A DNA stretch of 58,785 bases, taken from Chara braunii. Taxonomy: Eukaryota; Streptophyta; Charophyceae; Charales; Characeae. Shown here piece by piece: positions 46,075 through 57,898 of this stretch; the stretch's first letter is position 1; the number at the start of each line of letters is the position of its first letter. The notes under the pieces are model-generated. The model did no database searches. It was given only the letters and a program-made list of their open reading frames with translations, and was not told the origin of the DNA. The DNA lies in the NCBI GenBank assembly GCA_003427395.1, contig BFEA01000241.1, positions 595,408 through 654,192 on the forward strand, in the 5' to 3' direction. The position numbers and the translations under genes are program-made.

Positions 46075-47957
46075 TGTAACAGTAATTTTCCCTGTTCTTG
46101 ATGCCCCTTTCCCGCATCACTACACACGCTCCCCGCTTTCTATCTCATTGGTCGGATCGATGCATGACGGGATCGAAGCGTGATGTGAGGCTACGTCCCC
46201 CACGCCGCAGCCCAGTCATGCAATTGTAGGTACTTCCTCCCTCCCTTCTCCTGTTCCTCTGGCGATCCCGACTATTGCGCGCGGATATGCAAGCTATAAA
46301 TCCTGCAAGTGCGAGTAATTGTCTCTCTAATCTACTTGGGAGTTAGCGTGGTCGAGAGTATCGGCTAACGAGCAGAAAGACGGTGAGTAGAGAGTCGGGC
46401 GATCCGACGAGCTGGCGTTGAGTGCGCGGGGTTGACGCGTGGCCGCGATAGACTGTGGCACGTGGGCGAACCTGGCTTGCATACTCAGGCCAAGCGGGGT
46501 GACAACTCGGGTTCATATTGGGGGTGCGGGGCGACAGACTGTCCGCATCGAAAGAGAGAGACAGAGAGAGAGAGCTACGAGGATATGGTGGAACAGTGTC
46601 TATTCTCCCTACTGTCTATATAAATTTTGATTTCAACGTTGGTAAATTTTGTTGCGGCATTTTTTTGGAATTTCTTGGGTGAATCATCTCGGACTTTTTG
46701 TTGTATGTATGTATGCATGAATGATGACGAATGAGCTCGCATCCTTTCTTTCAAGTTGTCTTTTTGATAAGTAGCGTTGGCTCAATCCAAATTTTGTCAC
46801 TTTCTAGTACCCATCGTTGAAGCATATGTATCTGTCTGCGAATCTTACTCCGCCCGGATCTGGCCAAGTGCACCCACAGCGCATGGCTCGCCCAATCTCC
46901 TACTTTTCATTTATGAGTGATTACGGAAACTGCTGGGTGTGTATGCTTTGTGAATATCCAATAGTCCTTTCCTTTGATGTATGATGGTATGGTTGAAGCT
47001 AGCTCATCCCAGGAACGAGGTTGATTGCGTGAGGGAACCAGCTGCATGGTTGAGCCGATACGCTGACAGATCGCTCCTTATTCATTTGCGCAGTTTAAGA
47101 TCTGATCAACTGGCTTGTGCGCACGCACGTGAAGGCAACGGCCCGTCCGCGGACTTGCCATCTACACGCGCGCCTGCAAAAGCCAGTTATGATCTCGTCC
47201 TCTAGAAAGATGTGTGTGCATGAATTCTTGTTGAACGAGACATGGCGATAGAATCCCCTTTTTGGATCACCGATCGCAAAAGCCTAAGGGACCCAGAATA
47301 CCGAGCGTATTGGGAAAGGGAACAAATCCGACGTCAGCGGATCCAACAACATCGCCACTTACGGAACCCTGAGTACCCCTGCCGGACTGAAAACGAGCGA
47401 CAATGCTCGAGCGATTTCCAGCTGGCAATCAACCGAGACCCGCGAATTCCCGATTATTCCGACAACCGAAATCTTCTAACCGCAGGCTTTGTTGCCATCA
47501 CCACCGACTTCCCTCCCTGCTATACCATCCTCCCTTACCACCGATTACTCGTGATCCCCTGGTATTCCATAGCCCGGTTATGGCCCCGTCCGCCGTGCTT
47601 GGAGTGTCGGCAGCCCGGCGAGTATTGACAGACGAGGGTCACGCAACAAACCCACCCAGGGACAGAGCGACGGGAACCCATTTCGTCTTCATCGGGCTCC
47701 GAGGCTTGCGACGGTCGACAGCGGTACAAGCAATCCCACAGAGACACCCGAACCCCGGCGCAGGCCGCACGATCCACCATCGTCTCAACTCTGGGCCAAA
47801 AGAGACAGTTGCATTTCTACCCTTGAAACTTGACACAGGAGATTCCAGTTCCGACCTGAAACTCTGCCCCCACTTTCCTAAAATCCTTGGCACACCCCTT
47901 TTCGCACTTCCAGAACCACTAACACTCCGAAACAGGAAGTCACGCTGGGCGTGAGGT
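46075..47957 (+). repeat. Probable 5' LTR / leader of a Ty3/gypsy element (borders uncertain)
   Basis: A TGTAACAGTAATTTTCCCTG start at about 46075, a TATAAAT box (46295-46301) and a primer-binding site immediately after 47957 fit a long 5' LTR. No second LTR was found in the window, so the borders are not proven. Two overlapping frames (47242-47628 and 47403-47954) are open but match no family I know. Confidence 0.4.
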
Positions 47958-47970
47958 TGGTATCGGAGCC
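47958..47970 (+). promoter_or_regulatory. Putative primer-binding site (initiator tRNA-Met type)
   Basis: TGGTATCGGAGCC differs by one base from the plant LTR-retrotransposon PBS TGGTATCAGAGCC, and lies 160 bp before the gag ATG. Confidence 0.7.
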
Positions 47971-48129
47971 GATACGTGTCAGGACCTGGAATTGACAAGT
48001 GGCTCTCTCTTAGTTCAACCGACCTGGCGACCCCAAAAAGGGGACGGTCTGTGCAAAGGAACGCGCCGACACACGCGCCTGTAGTAACAAGGAGCAGGTC
48101 TGCGGGGCTCGGGCAGATCAGCCGATAAC

Positions 48130-48996
48130 ATGAATGCTAATCAAGCCAATGTTAATCAAGTACAGGCTAACCAGACACAGGGAGGGGCCGGTGGCGGCCT
48201 AGTACCCGCTCCCCAGCCTCAGCCTGCACGTGTCCGTGCTCCAGTAGCCCCGCCAGATCTGTATTTGTTCGACCTGACGCACCATCTGGCAGGAGCGTGG
48301 CTTGCCACTCTCCGAGCACAGAAGTACGATAATGACGAGGCGAGAATTAATGTCCCCGTCCGTCTGGGGGGTGATGCCCACCATTGGTTCAACACCTACG
48401 TATGGATTGACCTCCCCACCTTTGAGAGATATTTTCTCCATAGATTCGATTACATTCACCCGGAGCAAACGTTCTTCATGATCAACAACCGAGTACAAAA
48501 GCCCCTCGAATCTATTGCGGAATATCGCAGTCGATTTTACCGATTGTTCGTAAAATCCCAGAGAGACGAAAAGGTAGGAAGAGACTTCTTCATAGACAGG
48601 CTTCGAAGCAGAGCAATACGGACCAAGGTGCGAAAACAGTTTTCTCTTATTACCTTTACTATGACACAGATCATGGACGCAGCGAAGGAGATGGAGCGAA
48701 AGTTCACTGCCAGCTTCCTCGAAGGAGAAGAGCACGCTAAAGAAGGGGATTCCATAGAACTAATGAGAACAAAGATGAAATTGGCCGCACTCCAGCACAA
48801 ATTTGAAAATATGGGCTTTGTATCAGGACCCGTTACCTATCTGGAACAAGTGGCAACTCAACGAGCCCCTCTTGATCAGGGAGCGAGACCCTTAGCGGCA
48901 AGGACGCCGGCAAAGATACCCGTCCCGGCGGGAAAGGCGGACGAATCGAACGCGATACTGGACCTCACATGTACGTTAGTCAGCCTTATGCAATAA
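48130..48996 (+). pseudogene. Ty3/gypsy Gag (capsid domain)
   Basis: The frame starts at 48130 (MNANQANVNQVQANQTQ). A Retrotrans_gag-like core follows: LGGDAHHWFNTYV, TFERYFLHRFDYIHPEQ, KPLESIAEYRSRFYRLF and DRLRSRAIRTKVRKQF. A TAA at 48994 ends it. The same frame continues 3' with KKEKREYNARMESLICSM and an Ala/Pro-rich stretch, so the stop is probably decay. The zinc knuckle expected after capsid is missing, and the sequence passes almost directly to RT, so nucleocapsid and protease appear deleted. Gag would form the virus-like particle. Confidence 0.82.
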
Positions 48997-49191
48997 AACA
49001 AGAAGGAGAAGCGCGAGTATAATGCCCGAATGGAATCACTGATCTGCTCCATGCGTCCCATTAACGTTCGCGCCGCCCCCCTTCCTGCTGGAGCGCCTGC
49101 CGCCGCAGCCACGGGGGCTAGTACGGGCACGACTCCTCGAACTGACAAACACGTCACGGTCGTCATTCACGGACAACCCTACGAATGACAC

Positions 49192-50208
49192 GTGTCAGAA
49201 TACGTTCCCGACGAAACCCATAGACTCATCGCAAAAATCCTAACGAAGTACCGGGGTGCTATCAGCGTTGATGACGCGGATATAGGATTATCTTTGATAA
49301 TCCAGCATGAGATTCAGACCGGTACCCACCTGCTAATTCATTGCAAGCCTTATCGGTACTCGGTGGCGGAATGGAAGGCAACACTCGAGCGCATCCGTTG
49401 CCTCGAAGCTAACGGTAAGATAAAAGCCTGCTATGGGTCCTTGGTCTTTCCTTGTAGTTTTGGTCCCAAAGAAGAACGTATCGATTCGTATATGCATCGA
49501 TTATCGAAAATTGGATGATATCACGATCAAGGATATATATCCCCTCCCACGGATTGATGATTTGCTGGATGCAATTGGGTGTGCTAACTATTTTAGTAAG
49601 TTTGATATTCGGCACTGGTTCCACCATATCCTTGTACGAGAAGAGGATCGGTCGAAGACGGCGTTTGTATTGTTTGAAGGCACGTGGCAGTGGATTCGTT
49701 GTCCTATGGGTATATGCAATGCATCGAGAACCTTTCAGAGGGCGATGAATGTTACCTTCTAGAACTCCGTGAACAAGACCAGGTTAACTCAGGGAATGAT
49801 CAATATTTGCGTCATCAACATAGAATTCATGAAAACCTAAAAAAAAAAAATATTAGGTTTGCACAAATTTTTTTAAAGATTCTAATAGTATATTTTTCAG
49901 GCCTCCGACATGAATAACATTCTATGTGAAGTAAATCAACCGCAAAAAATGAATAGAAAAGTACTTTTTCAAAACCACTGGAAGTGGTGAGGAGAGAAGT
50001 AAGTTTTTTTACAAAAAACTTACTACCTTGCAAAGCACCGTTTGTTCAAGAATCGAAATATCTCAATTTTTTGTTTATTTAAAAAAATCAAATTTATAGT
50101 TCTATAAGGTATGGGGTTTTCCAAACACTCACATATATTATCCTATTCACGAATACATTCTCTTGGATATGTTCCCTCATACACGGACGAATATATTATT
50201 TTTCAGTA

Positions 50209-50244
<36 letters not shown>

Positions 50245-51018
50245 ATTTTAAATCGTGGTTGGCTAAGAATTTGAAAATGTCCTCGAGGCAAAAGTTGTTT
50301 GAATTTTTTTTTTACATAACGTATATTTTTTGACGAGGATGTTACAGTAAATTTAAAAATGGATTATATTAATTTATAGTTCTATAAAGTAGTTCTCGAA
50401 GAACTTGATTTTTACCAAACTTCTGAAAACGACTTATAGTTCTATAAATGAGTATTCACTGAAACTATTTTTTTTAACGTTTTTCGAGTTTGCCTTGCAG
50501 TTCTTAGAGATTGTTTTGTTTGAGCTATGTTTTTTCAATGTACTGAAAATAACTTACAGTCTTATAACATGTTTTTTATTGGAAAATATTTTATTGCACA
50601 TTTTGAGAATCACTAGACTTTTGCCAATTTTTTTGCCTTCTTTATCGGGAAACAGTTAAAAACGCTATCTTTTATGTGTCAATTTTTTTTTTTTGCTTTA
50701 ACTCTTTCATTCTATAAAAAATGTTAGGTTTTGTGATTTTGTTACGTTTTCACGAGCTCAGTGTTCATCGTGTACATGGACGACATTCTGGTGTATTCTG
50801 AATCGTTCCATGGACACGCGCAACACATTGAATGGACACTTGTCGTGATGCGGGATGCTGGTTTCAAGATTGCATTGGAGAAGAGCGAATTTTTCCTGTC
50901 CGAGATCTCGTTCCTAGGCTACGTGGTGCCTCGGGGAGGCTTGAAATCGGATTCGATGAAAGTCGTGGCAGTTCGGGGAGCACCCACACCCACGTCATTG
51001 TACTCGATTCAATGCTGA
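49192..51018 (+). pseudogene. Ty3/gypsy reverse transcriptase, interrupted by a transposon
   Basis: The first frame (49192-49518) covers the RT approach (IIQHEIQTGTHLLIHCKPYR, ECLEANGKIK-like). A shift leads to 49433-49762: LVPKKNVSIRICIDYRKLDD, YPLPRIDDLLDAIGCANYFS, KFDIRHWFHHILVREEDRSK and RCPMGICNASRTFQRAMNVTF. A TAG follows, and about 50 bp of readable RT remain before the insertion at 49817. RT resumes at 50766 with IVYMDDILVYSESFHGHAQH (catalytic YMDD) and FFLSEISFLGYVVPRGGLKSD, ending at 51018. RNase H and integrase are absent, so the copy is 3'-truncated as well as broken. Confidence 0.85.
49817..50765. mobile_element. 949-bp AT-rich DNA transposon in gypsy RT (TIRs, 4-bp TSD)
   Basis: Ends AACATAGAATTCATGAAAAC and, reverse-complemented, AACACTGAGCTCGTGAAAAC (15 of 20 identical). 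CATC at 49813-49816 and 50766-50769 is the target duplication. Removing element and one CATC joins ...TGCGTCATC to GTGTACATGGAC and restores the RT frame (CVIVYMDD), which is strong proof of the borders. No ORF is found. The internal ACTTATAGTTCTATAAAT palindromes and overall order match 39931-40590. A (ATT)n run lies at 50213-50241. Confidence 0.85.
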
Positions 51019-52984
51019 GTTATAGCAGTCCAACTCTGTGGAAAGAAAATAGAGGCGGTGTAGTGGAGAGGACCCACAAATGGTGCCACCTGATATCATA
51101 GTTTGGCTTTCCGCTCGTCCCGCATCACCAGTCCACCTCTTCACTACCAAGGCAAACACCTATTCTTTCCTAGATATGCCTCTACTCCTCATTGCGCCCA
51201 CTGCCCGCGCTTGACTCGTACAACCTTTCCGCAAATATGATCCTGTACTGGTAAGTAAATTAAAGTAATAGCAACATTCGTTGTTCGGAGGTTAGTTAGT
51301 AAACGATCAGTGACACATGTCGGGGATAAACAGACCAAAGACCAACGACTTACCATAGTCGTAGCTTGTATATCCTAGCAACCTGAATAAGTTGAGTGGT
51401 GAGCTCCACCGATCTTAGTAGAACTCGAGGTAATCAGCAGGACAGTTCGCAGCAGTATTGTATCTCCTGCCTTCACTTAGTCTGCCCGAAACCACGGCCA
51501 GATATGAGAAGCTCAAGGTAAGTCTGGCGTCTGGATCAGGTATGTGTTCTCTTCCCCTGCATGCACGTGCCCGTACATCGTGGCAGGTACAATCACCGGT
51601 AAGTGCCCTCTCCCCTCTCTTTCATGGTTTCTCTCTCTTTGTGCAAAAAATGCGCACTAATGAAAATGTTAGAAATCCAGAATGCAAATTTGCACCAAAG
51701 GCCAGAAAGTCCGATGCTATTCAAAAACAGAAACACACTGATATTCCTCCAGTCGCAGAACCAAGGTGCTGAATTCGAAAGTGAATGAGAACATACTCTC
51801 GCCACTACCAACATATGTATCCACAACTCTCCCTCCTACTTGGCCCTCAGTCCCCACACTGCTATTGGTAACCTACAAATTGACAAAGCATCCTGATGAC
51901 GTCAACAACATCAGCTGAAGTGCATAAAAATGTTGGCCTTGTAGACCATTGCCACGACCAGGTACGAGCCCTCATATTATCATCCTCATCCTTCTCTCTC
52001 TCTTACACACTATCTGATGTACCTGGCCGACACCTCGGCCAAGTTCATACACTCTGGCCCACATCTATATGGGAACGCAGTGGCTGAGAGGGCATGATAC
52101 CACCACCGTATTCGAAAGCACTGCAGAGTCGGGATGTATGGCAGAGGCCGTCGACATGTCAGAACCATGATTGCGAGGAAAACGAGGGAGACGAACACCG
52201 ATTGGAGATGAACCTTGTTGAGCCTGCGATAACTATAGTTACTAGCTTTGCCGCTCTGCTCACCATCAAGCAGAAACTGACCATGTATCTTCCACTAGAT
52301 AATGGAAAGATACATCCTGTCGGACAAACGTATTGAAAAAAAACAGTACGAGTATGAACTAGGGAGCTATCAGATGCAAACTATGTCGCGTGTGCGTCAA
52401 GGAGAGAGAAAGAGAGAGAGAAAAATAGAGAGAAACACCTCCTTTCATTGATAAGATGAGCAAAATCATAATGAATCTTATGCTAAAACACGGGAATATA
52501 CACCGCTTCCCAACCATGCCCGTAAAGAAATAGAGAAAGGCATCTTCCTTCGATACGATGAGCAAAGTTGGTATGAATCTTCCACATGAACTCGAAAAGA
52601 TACATTGCCACTTCGAGATTTCTTTCTCCCGCACACAACTCCCAGCACCCATACCGCCGAAGCCACCAACTAACGCCCGAATCCGCCATTGTCATTCGAC
52701 TCACCTCGCTCCTTTTTTTTTTTTTTTTTTCCCCGACTCGCCTCGCTCCTAAACCTCGGAGTCACACTTTGCCCCACCCGATTTCATCAAGAATCGGGTG
52801 AGTTTTCATGATGTCCACTCCCTCTACATCCGTCTCCACCATCCCTCCTCGCAACCTTTTTTCCTCCTAACTCTCTACCTACACTAATACTGTCAAAAGT
52901 AAAGCCGCCATCATGCTCGTCCTGGCCCAAAGCCCCCACTCTCCATCTCTCCTCGAGAGAAGGTTAACAACAGTCGTATTTTTC
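51019..52984. other. Gene-free stretch
   Basis: No recognised coding sequence. Purine/pyrimidine microsatellite patches (GA-rich 52399-52438) and a T18 run near 52712. A 15-bp inverted pair around GATTTCATCAAGAATC (52780-52799) is probably incidental. RNase H and integrase of the preceding gypsy copy are not found here. Confidence 0.45.
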
Positions 52985-53425
52985 ATCACCACTTCAGGAC
53001 ACCCTTCACCACTTCAGTATACAGCCTGCCTAAACAGGTGGTTTTCAGGGTCTTCGGACCTTTCAGCACTTCAGGACCATTCAGGTCTGAAAATCTTGAA
53101 TGGTCCTGAAGTGGTGAAAGCTCCGAAGACCCTGAAAACCACCTGTTTAGGCAGGCTGCATNTCCGAAGACCCTGAAAACCACCTGTTTAGGCAGGCTGC
53201 ATCCTAAAGTGTGAAGGGTGGTTTTCATGGTCTTCGGACCTTTCACCACTTCAGGACTATTCAGGACTGTCAAACTGCCCAAAACTCTCACTTGACCACT
53301 TCAGGATACCCTTCACCACTTCAGGATGCAGCCTGCCTAAACAAGTGGTTTTCAGGGTCTTCGGACTTTTCACCACTTCAGGACCATTCAGAATTTTCAG
53401 ACTGCCCAAAACTCTCACTTCAGAA
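52985..53425. repeat. Fold-back array of ~85-bp units, with one N at a junction
   Basis: The unit TTCACCACTTCAGGA.. GCAGCCTGCCTAAACAGGTG GTTTTCAGGGTCTTCGGAC occurs in plus orientation at 52993-53087, inverted at 53088-53161, inverted again after the N (53162) to about 53205, and in plus orientation again at 53290-53395. The CAGGTCTGAAAATCTTGAAT centre forms a hairpin. Non-coding. The single N suggests unresolved repeat number. Confidence 0.8.
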
Positions 53426-55473
53426 TTTTCATTCCTGAATTTTCAGCTACCCGATAACCGCTTGTGCTTTCCTCACCCATTCTTGTTAGGAGATGAGCGG
53501 AATCTGCAATCTTCGTCCCGCCATATCGTCACCACCTTCGTCATTTTTCTGACTAACGACGTCTACGCAGTTTTCCGACAAGCGGACCCTGCAGCGACCA
53601 ACCCCGTGACGACCGGTAAGCCGTTCAACAACCCCAACTATCTTAAGGGAAACTTCGGAGTGACCTTCTATTAGACGGATAGACTCATCCTCCGCCCCTA
53701 TACCCAGTCTGGCGAATCGGTTTGCACGACAGTACCGCTGCAGGCCTCCACACAATGCCCCCGCTGCCCCTGGCCGCTCTGCCCAAGCACAGTCCGCCTC
53801 TTTCGGGTCCCAACGGGCATGCTCACACTCAAACCTCTGACAACAGATCGTGGGAGACGGTCAGTACACCAATCAAGGGCCCCCGCCACTCAAGTTTTCT
53901 TCCACCTCGTGGGCCAAACATCTACCGGGCCCACTGAAAGAGGCGCGACTCCCACCAGTGGTTAACGGGGTAAACTGTTTCATTGCTGAAACCAGTTTTT
54001 TTTAATCAAAATTTATAGGAAGTTTTTCATGCCGGGCCGGGCACCCTCCATTATCGCCAAACTGCCATCAGGATGTCTTTGAGGCGTGAACTCAGGATTA
54101 AACGTTTTCCTCACTGGATGTTCCTAAAAACGTTGAGGGACTTCTCCACAGTTCACGGGGGGTGCTGGGATGGATGGGTGCGTTTTTTCAGTGAAGGGCT
54201 AAGAAGGGACCAGGCCGCAGGATCTGGAGGGTGTTTTGCTCGGTAGGACAACACCACGGGTACCGGGATCGTTGACTAGGAATCTTGTCTGAAGGTACTG
54301 TCGGAAGATTTCGCGAGGCTGAATCCCCTGCTGGCGAAGATCGATATCCGCCACTTTCTGCTATCTGGCCAAGTCGTCTTGTTGCTTACCTGGCACGTAT
54401 ACCGTATCTACTGCCTCTCGGCTTCCCGATCTTTTCGCGTCACCACGTCACATCTATCCTGATCTATGGGGTCTTGTCCTCTCTGTTGCCTATCGGGGTA
54501 CCTCCATTACCGCCAAACTGCCACGTTGTCCTTTTGATCCGCATACCTCCCCTCCCCTGACGTTTTTTCTCGCTCTCCTGCTGCGTCTCTTCTTCCGACG
54601 TCTCCAGACTGATTCTACCCGCCTTCTCTCTTCTCGTCCCCCTGGATGTGGTATAGTCTGTGTCATTCCCGCTCTATTCTCCCTCGCACCTCTTGCCCCT
54701 GGCGCGTATGTTTTTTTCTCTCGTACGACGACATTCGAAGTGAGCACAATGTAGTACTCGGAGCGATTACCCGGAAGTAGTATGATTCGAAGATACCGGG
54801 TCAAGACAATATTTAAGAAACAACGAGGTACCTGCTTGCAAGCGCATTTTGCCCCTGATGATGGCCACTTTGCGAGGTGGCCAAAACATGTCGGGCATTT
54901 TTCGCAAATCTCGCTCCTGTTCCTCACTATTTTTTATCGAGAAAGTACAATAATGCGCTTTTATTCTTCCGCGAGTCAGGTTTTGTTAGTATCTTTTTCC
55001 TCTCCCTTGTCTCTCCTCCCTCCTTCATTTTCTCCATATCTCTCTCTCATGCTGGATGTATTGCCATTGGATTATGTGTCTCACGTCTCTGAAGCGCACT
55101 CTCACTGAAGCCTTGTGCTCAATGACCATGTGCATGCATTACTTATGTCTTGCAATAGCGTGTTAACCACCGTGCCGGCCGCGGAGTGGTGTGGACGCCA
55201 GCATACGACTTATTAACTGTGTCGCGTTATGTGAGGTATCGAGATTCTGGCATCATTCTACTCATCTTGCTTATCCAACCCTGTTCTATCTCTCTTCCAC
55301 TCTTTTTTACGTAGTTGACTCTCTTCCACCGATTATCTTATCGTTTTTTTCTCTTCTTTTCTTTTTATCAAGCGACTAGCTGAGGATATCTTTCCGCTGA
55401 TCCTCACGGTGGTGAAGTTTTGCATAGATTACTTTTCTTGATCGAGTAGTACTTAGATTTGATTGTGACCAAC
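53426..55473. other. Gene-free stretch
   Basis: Open frames (53345-53674, 54927-54490 and others) have no recognisable domain. A TCCATTAYCGCCAAACTGCCA block occurs at 54047 and 54503, an isolated direct repeat. Confidence 0.4.
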
Positions 55474-55820
55474 ATGTCCGATGGAGGGTAAGGCGGTCCT
55501 AACCGCAACTGTTATAATTGCGGACTGTACGGGCACTTCGCCCGGTGGTGTCCTTACCCACCACGCAACAACGGGTACGCGGGCTCTCCTCGAGCTGATG
55601 GATACGTACCTCCGCGTGCGGGAGCAAACGAAGCACCGATTCAAGGAAGACCCATTCTCCCGCCTTCACAAGTACCGAATCCACCTGCCATACCTGCGGC
55701 ACCTGCTGTTCCTATCCTTCAGGCACCGCCTGTGCAACTGTCTTCATCGAATGCTATCGTGCCATATCAACCACCTGCTGCACCGTACCAACAGCCACGT
55801 GGAGGAACCCAACAGAAAAT
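55474..55820 (+). pseudogene. Retrotransposon Gag fragment with CCHC zinc knuckle
   Basis: From the ATG at 55474 the frame reads MSDGG, a TAA (55489), then GGPNRNCYNCGLYGHFARWC, a perfect C-X2-C-X4-H-X4-C knuckle, followed by a Pro/Ala/Gln-rich linker (PPSQVPNPPAIPAAPAVPIL, YQPPAAPYQQPRGGTQQK). It then dissolves into AT-rich sequence after 55820. The knuckle is near the N-terminus of the frame rather than after a capsid domain. It could be the start of a knuckle-first gag-pol or a remnant 3' of a lost capsid. One stop codon precedes the knuckle. Confidence 0.75.
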
Positions 55821-56231
55821 TTTTTTTGATATTTTTTTATTTTTCAACGTAGAAATTAAAATTTTGATATGTATTTACTGCTTGTGCTGGACCCAACTGA
55901 TTGACATATATGAAGACCCTTGTCGAACATATACCAACAAGTCCCTATACACTCCCAACAAGTCCCAACACAGTCCTAATATGTATGTGGTAATGTGTAT
56001 TTTAAGTTAACCTTACTATGAAATACTAAAAAGTAAAGGAGTTGAGGTTCAATGCGCACATGATTTGCATTTATGTAGGAAAATCATATATTTTGTAAAT
56101 GATAGATGATGGAAAGGTATGTGGTACTTTGGTATGAAGGACTTGTAATTACCCTCAAAGTNAAGTACTACGTACCTTTTAACATAAAAGCACACAACTA
56201 CTTATCTTTAACAAATGTAATGGAATGTTCT

Positions 56232-56235
<4 letters not shown>
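55821..56235. other. AT-rich stretch
   Basis: No gene. One N at 56162. The change of composition at 55820 may mark an insertion border similar to the AT-rich transposon. Confidence 0.4.

Positions 56236-56315
<80 letters not shown>
56236..56315. repeat. (GA)n microsatellite
   Basis: About 40 GA units. Confidence 0.97.
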
Positions 56316-56319
<4 letters not shown>

Positions 56320-57052
56320 AATGAGTGGTGGAGATAGATATAGAGAGGGGAAAAAAAAAGAGGAAAAAACAAGACAGGAAAAAAAATGTTATATGGTACT
56401 TTGGATCGCAACAATGTGTTTCTTGAAAAACATGTCGCATACCTTGTCTACATTTTTCATGTTATGATATGTAATAGTTTTGTCTGATTCATAATGGGCG
56501 GTGACGGTTAGATGCATAGGAATTTTCTTTACTACACTGACACTATGTGGACGGTTCCCCCCCCCCCCCAACCATGACTACCACTTAATGTTTTTTTGTT
56601 GACGAAAAAGAAATGGGGGAAATATTTGTTGAAGCATCATTGTAAGTGACAATTGACATTTTTTTCCACTGATGCAAATGATTTTTCTGTTGCAGCGACN
56701 GACATACAACGAGTNCCTAACATTTGAGTGACCAATTCAAAGGGGGATGTCAAATTAAATGGTCATTGAAGTGGCGTGAAAGTACTTTTGGTAAAATACA
56801 GACCTCAGTTTGAATCCAAATGGACTTATGNCCTCGCCACACCACTGTCGAAATGAAAAAACACGAGTGCATGTTCCCACAGGTTGTGGCTTGATGCATC
56901 GGCTACTATGAATAGTAAGGGATGTAACTTGCCACTTTATGGGGAAGATGCATAGTGTCACTTTTTTTTTTGGTTTTGAAAGTTGCTTGTAGATACCCTT
57001 AGATGAGTTAAATAACTCTACAAGGTCAGTCGATAAAAAGGAAACAAGATCC
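56316..57052. other. Gene-free stretch with ambiguous bases
   Basis: A C10 run at about 56560, and Ns at 56700, 56716 and 56831. No coding signal. Confidence 0.4.
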
Positions 57053-57431
57053 AGCAACCTAGCTCGGTTGGTAGGGCACATTAGTGGCATTCAGGAGGTC
57101 TTGGGTTCAATCCTTATTGGCCTCATGTACCTTCCTGGGCAAGCTTGACACTCGCCGCCTAGAGATAGGTCGTTGGTCCCCCCGAGCACTATTGAGCAGA
57201 GATTGTTGATGCTCATAGGGGGAGGGAACCGGAGGGGCACAACGACTGACCGATGGAAGAAGCTTCCACTTACTCTTGCTACCGACTAACCTCTCGCCGG
57301 TGTCGCCCACTTGCTGTAGCAGGTATCGTGTCTGCTGGTGGGTGCGACACCCACATGTTCCCTTGTTGGAGGCTTCAACACGGACGTGGCAGCTACAAAG
57401 TTTCCCGTAATAGTATCATCACAATAAAAAC
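57053..57431 (+). mobile_element. tRNA-derived SINE (A and B boxes)
   Basis: A pol III A box (TAGCTCGGTTGGTAGGGC, 57060-57077) and B box (GGGTTCAATCC, 57103-57113) stand 32 nt apart, as in tRNA genes. A non-tRNA body of about 300 bp follows, containing complementary GGTGTCGCCCA/TGGGTGCGACACC (57299-57352), and the end is CACAATAAAAAC. No acceptor-stem pairing is present, so it is a SINE head, not a functional tRNA. Confidence 0.72.
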
Positions 57432-57824
57432 ACGGTCGGGAAGACCGTTCTGACTATATTCGACAAGTTTTTTTTTTTCTTTTTTTTTTCTTTTGAAAGG
57501 AGGAAACAAGGGTAAAAAAAGAAGAAGTTATTTTTAGGCGCCAAGTTAACATATTTTTTTTGCGGGGGCCAAACCCATTCAGGTTCGGACCCCGAACGGG
57601 ACCCCGAATGCCCAAACGTACGGAGGTCCGCCCGGGGGCTTCCGTACGTACGGGCTGGTAACCCTGCTCCAACCCTTTTTTTTTTCTCTATTTTTCCGTA
57701 ACTTCGGCACATTATTACGGTCATCGTACGAACAACCATTCACACGTTCGATCGGCTGTTGGTATGACCGTATGAAAAAGCCCCCGTGCGGCGTACAAGG
57801 CTATTCACATACAACAAGAGTGCC
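57432..57824. other. Gene-free stretch with GC-rich palindromic patch
   Basis: T-rich tracts at 57469-57494 and 57676-57686. A GC-rich segment (57555-57665) has CCGAACGGGACCCCGAATGC and TACGTACGGGCTGGTAACCCTG. The latter echoes CGAACGCTGGCAACCCTG at 58610-58626. Confidence 0.4.
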
Positions 57825-57898
57825 ACAGGTGGTGAGGGGGGATTGAACCCATGTCCTGCTGAATGTCGCTTGTTGCCTAACCAACTGAGGCCGCTCGC
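57825..57898 (-). mobile_element. tRNA-like SINE head, minus strand
   Basis: In minus sense: A box GGCCTCAGTTGGTTAGGC (57892-57875) and B box GGGTTCAATCC (57850-57840). It shares CATTCAGNAGG between the boxes with the SINE at 57053, so both may belong to one family. It is preceded in that sense by an A18 run. No acceptor-stem match, hence not a tRNA gene. Confidence 0.6.
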
